The translations under genes were made by a program, and so were the position numbers. Below, piece after piece: positions 7,082 to 12,796 of a stretch of DNA of 12,796 nucleotides. The notes under the pieces are model-generated. The model searched no databases, was not told the DNA's origin, and was given only the letters and a program-made list of their open reading frames with translations. Position 1 is the stretch's first letter. Every line of letters starts with the position of its first letter. The DNA is from JBLHKS01 sp047620505 (GTDB lineage Bacteria; Verrucomicrobiota; Verrucomicrobiia; Verrucomicrobiales; DEV007), in the NCBI GenBank assembly GCA_047620505.1, contig JBLHKS010000201.1:1-12796 (forward strand), in the 5' to 3' direction.

Positions 7082-9907
7082 ATGTTTGAATATCGGTATA
7101 AGCCGCCGTTTTACCTTCGGCGTTGGTTCCAGGCAACCGCGCTCCTCTTTTTCGTGCTCGGAATTGCTGGGATCATCGGGATTTCGATTTTTCTGAAGCC
7201 CTACAAATTGCGCGCTGGGGAATTCGATTTCGCCGATATCGACAAGCTTGAGCGCGCCAGCATTATTTACGATCGCGACGGCCTTGAGCTCGGTCGAATC
7301 TTTGTGCTGAACCGCGACCCGATCGAACTTGAGAAAGTGCCGCTCCACATGATTCATTCTCTGATCGCGATCGAGGACGCGCGTTTTTTCGAGCACGACG
7401 GAGTCGATTACATGGGAATTGCGCGGGCGATGTTCCGCAACGTGCGTGCCGGTTCCGCGAAGCAGGGGGCGAGCACGATCACCCAGCAGCTGGCGCGGAA
7501 TGCGTTTAGCCTAACGGAGAAGAGCTACGATCGGAAACTGGTCGAAGCGTTTCTGGCTCATCGAATTGAGAAGAATTTCTCCAAGGCGGAGATCATGGAG
7601 ATGTACTTGAACCGAATTTATTTCGGCAGCGGTTTTTACGGCGTGAACGCGGCCGCGAAGGGTTATTTCGGCAAGGAAATCAGTGAAATCAGCCAGGAAG
7701 AGGCGGCGACTCTCTGTGGTCTGATCAAGAGCCCGGGCCGGCTCTCGCCGATCAACAACATCGAGGCATCCAAAAGAGCTCGGGATTACGTTTTCGTTAG
7801 GATGGTCGAGGAGCGGATGATCACGAAAGCTGAGTCGGAAGTGTTGAAGGCCAAACCGATCGTGCTGGCTCCGAAACGGGTCGAGCGGAAACGCTCCTTC
7901 GAGTACGCCTACGAGCAGGTTCGTCAGCAGGTCATGGCCCAGATCGGGTTCGAAGCGGCGTCCGAGGGCGGGTTCCACATTTATACGACGATCGATTCGA
8001 AGCTCCAACTTGCCGCGTCGCAGAGCCTCGTGAAGCACCTCGATCGCGTGGAGAAGCTGCATATCGAGCGGACTGACGAGAAGGACCGTCAGCAGACTTA
8101 TGCGGAATTTGAGCGAGTGATCGATAGCTGGAATAAAGAGCTGGGCGATCGGCCCGAGCCTGCAGAGGGCGAGGAAGACGACTTTGAGGACAGCCGTCCG
8201 CTTCCCGAATATCTCCAGGGGGCTGCGCTAGCGATCGACAACCGAACCGGGGCGGTTCGCGCGCTGGTTGGCGGCCGCGAATTCACTCACAGCGCGTTTG
8301 ATCGAACTCTGCTCGCGCGCCGAAAAGTCGGCACTTCCTTCACTCCATTTGTCTACGCAGCAGGCTTCGCTGGCGGGAAATTTTCGGGCTCGAAAGTCGA
8401 CGATAGTCCCTTGGACAATAAATATGTGCAGATCGGCGGCGAAACCGGGATCGTTCCGGAATACGGCGCGGAGACTTCGACTCCGAAGTATGAAAAGTGG
8501 ATCCCAGCGCGCCACGCCCTGATTAGCGGGAAAAACGCGGCAACGGTTCGATTTGGAATTGAGGCTGGTTTGGAAAACGTCGTCAAGACTGCCCAGGAAG
8601 CCGGGATCATTTTTGAGGGCGAAATTCAGAATTACAACTCGACGTTTCTCGGCAACAGCGAGGCTTCTGTAGCTGAAATGGCTCTGGCCTACACGATTTT
8701 TCCGAATGCTGGCAAGCGCCCGGTCGATATCTTCATCATCGAGCAGATTCGCGATAACGATGGAAATAAGATCTTCGGGGCCGAGTCGGAAGAGCCGCAT
8801 GTTCGCGTGATCGACCCCTACTCCGCCTGGCAAGTCCACAGCGCGCTGGCTGAATCGCTTGAAACCGGGACGGCGTCCCTGGCGCGTTCGGAATACGGCC
8901 TTGGCCAGTTTCCTGTCGCTGCAAAAACCGGCACGGCTTACTCTTTCAAGGACGACTGGGTCATCGGCTACACGAGCGAAGTCACTTGCGCCGTCTGGAC
9001 CGGATTTGACAAGGCTTCGCCGATTTACGACGGAGCTTTCAGCAGCGAAACCATTCTTCCTGTCTGGACCGAAATCATCAACGAAAGCGCCGAGATTTTC
9101 CCGCCGCAGCCGATCCAACCGCCAGCGGATGCGATCCGCGTTGAGGTCTGCTCCATCGCAGGTGACCTCGCGACTGAGTTTTGTTATCACTATCTTGGCG
9201 AAGAAGTTGAAGGAGAAACCAACGCCAATCGCGAGCAGGTTCGGGACAGCTTCGTCGAGTTTCTCGATCCAAAACGCCCTTTCAAACGGATGTGCGCGGC
9301 TCACGGCCCGGGAGGTCGACTGAATCCGCTTGTGATCCAGCCGATCCGCCCTCGTCAGTTGATCGATCCAAGATTTGCTCCTACGAGGCCTGTTTTGCGT
9401 CCTGACGATTTTGATCTCGATGTTCAGCCTGTTTTCCTCCAATCCCAGACAATCGAGGGCGCGGACCCCTACAATTCGGTCAAGCTCACCTCCATCCGTC
9501 CGCGCATCCTCGGGCGACCCGTCAGGCTTAATCTGAGAGACATTCCTTTCGTTGGACCGCCCGCGCCACCGGCGATCACGCCTTCGGCAACCGTTGAACG
9601 GCCTGATCCGAATGCGCCTCGCTTCACGCCAGAGCCCATTCGGCCGAGTTTGATTGAGCCAACCGTTCCCGATTACCCGTCCGATCCAAACGACGACGCG
9701 CCGATTTTCCGACGTCCGGGCACTCCGGATCCAACTCCTGCATCGCAGCCCGAGCTCAGTCCGGATCCTGACGGAAATCGCTACGGTGCTCCCGCAACGC
9801 CTCGCCCGCCACGCCGGACGGAGGACGGGGTTCCCTCGATCCTCGACGAAGATCCAGATTCGGCACCGGTCGAGCCGCCGCGCGCCGAGCGCATTCAATT
9901 TGATTGA
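7082..9907 (+). CDS. Class A penicillin-binding protein with degenerate transpeptidase site
   Basis: This 941-residue protein has one N-terminal membrane anchor (about 18-38), a GT51 glycosyltransferase domain (about 70-240), an acidic linker (about 350-375), a transpeptidase-like domain (about 380-640), and a Pro/Asp-rich tail of about 200 residues. The glycosyltransferase looks active: E98 in IAIEDARFFEHDG, GASTITQQLARNAF, and E173 in KAEIMEMYLNRIYFG. It should polymerise lipid II into glycan strands. In the transpeptidase domain KTG is intact (K615-T616-G617). The SxxK position reads T418-S419-F420-T421, and the SxN position aligns to G483-K484-N485, so the nucleophile Ser, general-base Lys and SxN Ser are missing. 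Cross-linking by this domain is therefore unlikely. Three Cys residues after the domain match a Cys-containing segment seen in some PBP1a-type proteins. The ATG at 7082 is preferred to an in-frame GTG at 7067. It leads an operon with the TolC-like gene 28 bp downstream. Confidence 0.92.
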   Translation: MFEYRYKPPFYLRRWFQATALLFFVLGIAGIIGISIFLKPYKLRAGEFDFADIDKLERASIIYDRDGLELGRIFVLNRDPIELEKVPLHMIHSLIAIEDARFFEHDGVDYMGIARAMFRNVRAGSAKQGASTITQQLARNAFSLTEKSYDRKLVEAFLAHRIEKNFSKAEIMEMYLNRIYFGSGFYGVNAAAKGYFGKEISEISQEEAATLCGLIKSPGRLSPINNIEASKRARDYVFVRMVEERMITKAESEVLKAKPIVLAPKRVERKRSFEYAYEQVRQQVMAQIGFEAASEGGFHIYTTIDSKLQLAASQSLVKHLDRVEKLHIERTDEKDRQQTYAEFERVIDSWNKELGDRPEPAEGEEDDFEDSRPLPEYLQGAALAIDNRTGAVRALVGGREFTHSAFDRTLLARRKVGTSFTPFVYAAGFAGGKFSGSKVDDSPLDNKYVQIGGETGIVPEYGAETSTPKYEKWIPARHALISGKNAATVRFGIEAGLENVVKTAQEAGIIFEGEIQNYNSTFLGNSEASVAEMALAYTIFPNAGKRPVDIFIIEQIRDNDGNKIFGAESEEPHVRVIDPYSAWQVHSALAESLETGTASLARSEYGLGQFPVAAKTGTAYSFKDDWVIGYTSEVTCAVWTGFDKASPIYDGAFSSETILPVWTEIINESAEIFPPQPIQPPADAIRVEVCSIAGDLATEFCYHYLGEEVEGETNANREQVRDSFVEFLDPKRPFKRMCAAHGPGGRLNPLVIQPIRPRQLIDPRFAPTRPVLRPDDFDLDVQPVFLQSQTIEGADPYNSVKLTSIRPRILGRPVRLNLRDIPFVGPPAPPAITPSATVERPDPNAPRFTPEPIRPSLIEPTVPDYPSDPNDDAPIFRRPGTPDPTPASQPELSPDPDGNRYGAPATPRPPRRTEDGVPSILDEDPDSAPVEPPRAERIQFD

Positions 9908-9935
9908 TCCGAAATTCGGCGCACGGTTGCCGCCC

Positions 9936-11453
9936 ATGAAAACCGTCTGCATTTGCGCGTTCATCTTTGCCCTGGCGCTCGTTTTGGCGGCACGGCCCGG
10001 GTTCGCCGAGAACGACACTCCGGCGATCGAAATCGGATCCGAACTTTCGCTCTCTGAGGCTGTGGATCTCGCCCTCGGCCACAATCTTGATCTCAAGATT
10101 CAGCGCACCGAAGTCGACGACTCTCGACAGGGTCTTCAGATCGTGAAATCGGATTTCGACCCCGAGCTGACGAGCAGCACAAATTCAAACTTCAGTCTCT
10201 CGCCGCGATCGTCGACACAGCTCGACGGGGCTTCGCAGCCGGAACGTCGATCGGCTTCCCTCGACGCCGGGCTCAACAAAAAGCTCGAAACCGGTGCCAC
10301 GATCGGACTGCGATCGGAGATCCTCGATCGCAGCAAAACCAATTCGTCCTTCACCACGTTGAACCCGGAATTCAACACCGCGCTCCGACTTCAAGTCCGC
10401 CAGCCGCTGCTCAAGAACGCGGGATTTCATTACAATCTCAGTCCGATCCGGATTGCCGAGCTGCGAATCGATGAATCCAACCAGCAGCTGCTGGGCGCGC
10501 TTCTCGAAACGCTCCGCGAAACCGAGAACCGCTACTGGACCGTGGTCGCGGCTGAAGAAGAACGCGAAATCATCACGCGCAGCATCGAACTCGCCGAATT
10601 CATCGTTGACGAAGCCGAAGGCCGCGAAGGCGTCGGGCTCGCGACCGAAACGGACGTGCTTGAGGCCAAATCATCGCTCGCCGAGCGCCGGGAACTTCTC
10701 CTTCAGGCACAGGCAAATGTCGCCGCCGGTCGTGATCAACTTTACGCATTGTTAGGGTTGATCCGAGTCGCCGATCCGAGTGCCGCGCGCTTCGAAAAAC
10801 TGCCAGAGCACATCGAACTCAAGTGCGATCCAAGCGCTAGTTTCGAGCGAGCTCGCCAGCGTGCGCCGTCTCTCCAGATCGCCTCAATTCAGGCCGAGGT
10901 GCGCCGGGAAGAAGTCAGCCGTCAGCGAAATCAGCTTCAACCGCAGCTCGATCTCGTCTTCTCGACCGGCGCCTTGGGCCGCGACGGAACTTTTGGAGGA
11001 GCGCAGTCTTCCGTAGCGGACATCGACGGCCATTTTTGGGACGTAGGATTCGAGGTAACGGTCCCGCTCGGCAATCGTGCCGAACGTGCCCAGCTGCGCC
11101 AGTCCGAAAACGCGTTGGAGCGCGCGAAGCTGACCGAGGAAAACACGCTGATCGATCTCTACACTCTGGTCAGGGCCGCCTGCCGCGACGTTGAGCTTTC
11201 CTACAAGCGTTATGAAGCTACGGAGTCCACAATCGAGTTCGCGCGAAGCAGTTTGGAGAAACAACGCGAGCGTTACCGCAACGAAGATGACGTCACGATC
11301 CGCGATGTGCTCCTTGCCCAAAACGATCTCGACAGCGCGCTCTTTCGTCAGGTCCAGGCGCAGATTCGCGAGCTCGCTGCAATCGTGCAGTTGGCCGAAG
11401 TCGAAGGAACCCTCCCCGAGCGCTACGGCCTGAAGCTTGGCGAAGAAGAGTAA
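9936..11453 (+). CDS. TolC-like outer-membrane efflux protein
   Basis: This 505-residue protein has a Sec signal peptide (MKTVCICAFIFALALVLAA, cleavage near Ala25) and two outer-membrane efflux protein (OEP) repeats. The first starts at LSLSEAVDLALGHNLDLKIQ; the second starts near ASFERARQRAPSLQIASIQA. Each repeat shows the pattern of a long helix followed by beta strands, including DPELTSSTNSNFSL and LQPQLDLVFSTGALGRDG. It is predicted to form a trimeric channel across the outer membrane and periplasm, serving export or efflux. The frame is open upstream to 9654, but that part would overlap the PBP coding region and lacks a signal sequence, so the ATG at 9936 was chosen. It lies 28 bp after the PBP stop and 3 bp before the BioA-type gene. 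The divergent operon encodes a MacA-type adaptor that could partner it, but the pump is not in the window. Confidence 0.9.
   Translation: MKTVCICAFIFALALVLAARPGFAENDTPAIEIGSELSLSEAVDLALGHNLDLKIQRTEVDDSRQGLQIVKSDFDPELTSSTNSNFSLSPRSSTQLDGASQPERRSASLDAGLNKKLETGATIGLRSEILDRSKTNSSFTTLNPEFNTALRLQVRQPLLKNAGFHYNLSPIRIAELRIDESNQQLLGALLETLRETENRYWTVVAAEEEREIITRSIELAEFIVDEAEGREGVGLATETDVLEAKSSLAERRELLLQAQANVAAGRDQLYALLGLIRVADPSAARFEKLPEHIELKCDPSASFERARQRAPSLQIASIQAEVRREEVSRQRNQLQPQLDLVFSTGALGRDGTFGGAQSSVADIDGHFWDVGFEVTVPLGNRAERAQLRQSENALERAKLTEENTLIDLYTLVRAACRDVELSYKRYEATESTIEFARSSLEKQRERYRNEDDVTIRDVLLAQNDLDSALFRQVQAQIRELAAIVQLAEVEGTLPERYGLKLGEEE
10481..10494. repeat. CAGCAGCTGCTG copy 6 (14-bp palindrome)
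   Basis: The 12-bp core is at 10482-10493, with one extra symmetric base on each side. It encodes the Gln-Gln-Leu-Leu of SNQQLLGA in the first OEP repeat of the TolC-like protein. Confidence 0.85.
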
Positions 11454-11456
11454 AAA

Positions 11457-12782
11457 ATGCAGTGGCCGGTTTCCCAAATTGCTCTGCCGGAACGAACTCG
11501 GCGGTTGCGCGAGCTCGACAAGGCGCACCTCTGGCATCCGTTCACGCAGATGCGAGAATGGACGGCTCCTGAGCACGATCCGATCGTGATCGAACGCGGC
11601 GAGGGCGCGATGCTTTTTGACACGGACGGCAAGGCTTATCTCGACGGGAATTCTTCGATCTGGACGAACGTCCACGGCCATAATCATTCGGCGATCAACG
11701 AGGCGATTCAGAGGCAGCTGGGAAAAATCGCGCACTGCTCGGCGCTCGGTTTCACGAACGAGCCGGCGATCGAATTGGCCCAGCAGCTGCTGGCTCTGCT
11801 CCCGGGCGAGAAACTGAGTCGAGTGTTTTTCACGGACGACGGCTCGACCGCGATCGAGTGCGCTTGCAAGATGGCGATCCAGTTTTTTCAACTCCGTGGC
11901 GAGCCGCAGCGGTCGCAAATTCTCGCGTTTGACGGCGCTTACCACGGAGACACGATGGGCGCGGCTTCGCTCGGTGGGATCCAGACGTTTCAAGCGCGTT
12001 TTGCGGATTTTGGCTTCGATGTTCAGCGGGCGGCGGATCTCAGTGCCTTGGAAAACGTGGATGCGTCGACGCTGGCGGCGGTGACGATCGAGCCGCTGAT
12101 TCAGGGCGCGAACCGGATGCGAACCTGGCCGCCAGGCATGCTCGCCGAGTTAAGCGATTGGTGTGAACGTCAGGGCGTGCTCTTGATTGTGGACGAAGTC
12201 ATGACGGGCTTCGGTCGCACGGGCACGATGTTCGCCTGCGAGCAGGAAGGCGTAACGCCGGACATCATCGCGTTGGCGAAAGGCCTGACTGGCGGCTACC
12301 TACCGTTAGCGGCGACGTTGGCGAGCGAGAAAATTTACGAGGCGTTTCTAGGCGAGTTTGAGGAATCGAAAACTTTTTTTTACGGCCACAGTTATTGCGG
12401 AAATCCACTCGGATGCGCGGCGGCGTTGGCAAATCTGGAGGTTTTCCGCGAGGAAAATACGTTAGCTGAGCTTCAGCCGAAAATCGCGCTTCTCCAGCAG
12501 CTGCTGGCGGAGTTGACCGATCTTCCGAATGTTTCCGTGACTCGTCAATGCGGGCTCATCGCCGCAATCGACCTTTGTCAGGCAGGCGGCGATCCGTTCC
12601 CGGCCAAAGCGCGCACGGGGTCACGAGTCTGCGAGGCAGCGCGGGCACACGGGTTGTTGACCCGGCCGATTCTGGATACCATCGTGTTGATGCCGCCGCT
12701 GTGCACGACCGCTGAGCAACTGGGGCAGGCTGTGAGCGCGATCCGCGAAGCAGTCGCCGAAGTCTGCGATACGACGTCTTGA
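11457..12782 (+). CDS. bioA: Adenosylmethionine (or lysine)-8-amino-7-oxononanoate aminotransferase, BioA type
   Basis: This 441-residue, full-length class III PLP aminotransferase is predicted to convert KAPA to 7,8-diaminopelargonate in biotin synthesis, in the cytoplasm. The BioA signature is HLWHPFTQM (about 24-32), LDGNSSIWTNVHGHNH (about 62-77), TDDGSTAIE for the PLP phosphate, DGAYHGDTMGA, and DEVMTGFGRTG with Asp246 for the pyridine nitrogen. IIALAKGLTGGYLP carries the Schiff-base Lys275, and FFYGHSYCGNPLGCA follows. The N-terminal and HGH segments look closer to the B. subtilis enzyme, which uses lysine as amino donor, than to the E. coli SAM-dependent form, so the donor is open. It begins 3 bp after the TolC-like stop, with a purine-rich GAAGAAGAG just upstream, the best Shine-Dalgarno-like site in the window. 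No other biotin genes are present. Only 14 bp follow the stop, so its terminator is not seen. Confidence 0.92.
   Translation: MQWPVSQIALPERTRRLRELDKAHLWHPFTQMREWTAPEHDPIVIERGEGAMLFDTDGKAYLDGNSSIWTNVHGHNHSAINEAIQRQLGKIAHCSALGFTNEPAIELAQQLLALLPGEKLSRVFFTDDGSTAIECACKMAIQFFQLRGEPQRSQILAFDGAYHGDTMGAASLGGIQTFQARFADFGFDVQRAADLSALENVDASTLAAVTIEPLIQGANRMRTWPPGMLAELSDWCERQGVLLIVDEVMTGFGRTGTMFACEQEGVTPDIIALAKGLTGGYLPLAATLASEKIYEAFLGEFEESKTFFYGHSYCGNPLGCAAALANLEVFREENTLAELQPKIALLQQLLAELTDLPNVSVTRQCGLIAAIDLCQAGGDPFPAKARTGSRVCEAARAHGLLTRPILDTIVLMPPLCTTAEQLGQAVSAIREAVAEVCDTTS
11780..11793. repeat. CAGCAGCTGCTG copy 7 (14-bp palindrome)
   Basis: The core is at 11781-11792, with one extra symmetric base pair. 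It encodes Gln-Gln-Leu-Leu in ELAQQLLALLPG of the BioA-type protein. Confidence 0.85.
12494..12507. repeat. CAGCAGCTGCTG copy 8 (14-bp palindrome)
   Basis: The core is at 12495-12506, with one extra symmetric base pair. It encodes Gln-Gln-Leu-Leu in ALLQQLLAEL of the BioA-type protein, the second copy in that gene. Confidence 0.85.
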
Positions 12783-12796
12783 ATTTCCAGGCGGAT

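Noticed and set aside
7013..7396. Longer N-terminus for the methyltransferase, starting at 7396
   Set aside because: It would run antisense through the first 300 bp of the PBP gene. The COG1565 homology begins just after the ATG at 7012, and the resulting length fits the family.
9654..9935. Longer N-terminus for the TolC-like protein
   Set aside because: It would overlap the end of the PBP gene in another frame, and a proper signal peptide starts at the ATG at 9936.
8228..10096. A 622-codon open frame on the minus strand opposite the PBP gene
   Set aside because: It is antisense to a well-supported PBP. Its composition is Arg/Ser-rich with no domain pattern, typical of a shadow frame in GC-rich coding DNA.
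10884..11993. A 369-codon minus-strand frame across the TolC-like and BioA-type genes
   Set aside because: It spans two well-supported plus-strand genes and shows no recognisable domain.
1..12796. CRISPR arrays, insertion sequences, prophage, tRNA or rRNA genes
   Set aside because: No regularly spaced direct repeats, transposase or phage motifs, cloverleaf-like segments or rRNA-like stretches were seen. The palindrome copies are irregularly spaced and lie inside genes.

Overview
The window looks like chromosomal DNA of a Gram-negative (diderm) bacterium with GC content in the high fifties by eye. A Verrucomicrobiota-type host is the best guess. The grounds are a Tat-exported DUF1501 protein (a family expanded in Planctomycetes and Verrucomicrobia) beside a secreted leucine-rich-repeat protein, a lipoprotein amidase, a TolC-type outer-membrane channel, and start codons that mostly lack Shine-Dalgarno sequences. 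The phylum is inference. No RNA genes, insertion sequences, phage genes or CRISPR arrays were seen, coding density is very high, and no stretch over 300 bases lacks a gene.

Layout. (1) 1-125 is the 3' end of an unidentified plus-strand gene that converges on a minus-strand gene for a secreted LRR-like protein (137-994). (2) Across a 134-bp divergent gap lies a plus-strand DUF1501 protein with a Tat signal (1129-2427). It ends in a rho-independent-type hairpin (2461-2493) that sits between two convergent transcription units. (3) A minus-strand operon reads from right to left: a MidA/NDUFAF7-type methyltransferase (5936-7012), a MacA/HlyD-type periplasmic adaptor (4724-5890), a lipoprotein N-acetylmuramoyl-L-alanine amidase (3378-4727) and an extended-SDR oxidoreductase (2503-3381). 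Its last three genes overlap by 4 bp each (ATGA), which suggests translational coupling. (4) From a roughly 70-bp divergent gap a plus-strand operon starts: a class A penicillin-binding protein (7082-9907), a TolC-like outer-membrane efflux protein (9936-11453) and a BioA-type aminotransferase (11457-12782).

Together the two divergent operons read largely as a cell-envelope locus. They encode glycan polymerisation (PBP), peptidoglycan cleavage (amidase), and the periplasmic and outer-membrane parts of an export system whose inner-membrane pump is not in the window. A biotin-synthesis gene, an SDR and a methyltransferase ride along.

Two observations stand out. First, the PBP keeps both catalytic glutamates of the glycosyltransferase, but its transpeptidase domain has Thr-Ser-Phe-Thr where SxxK should be and Gly-Lys-Asn where SxN should be. 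It is probably a glycan polymerase with a dead penicillin-binding domain. Second, the 12-bp palindrome CAGCAGCTGCTG occurs eight times in 12.8 kb, where about 0.001 would be expected by chance. It is read seven times as Gln-Gln-Leu-Leu and once in another frame as part of an alanine run. This points to a highly iterated DNA word or a very strong codon/peptide bias.
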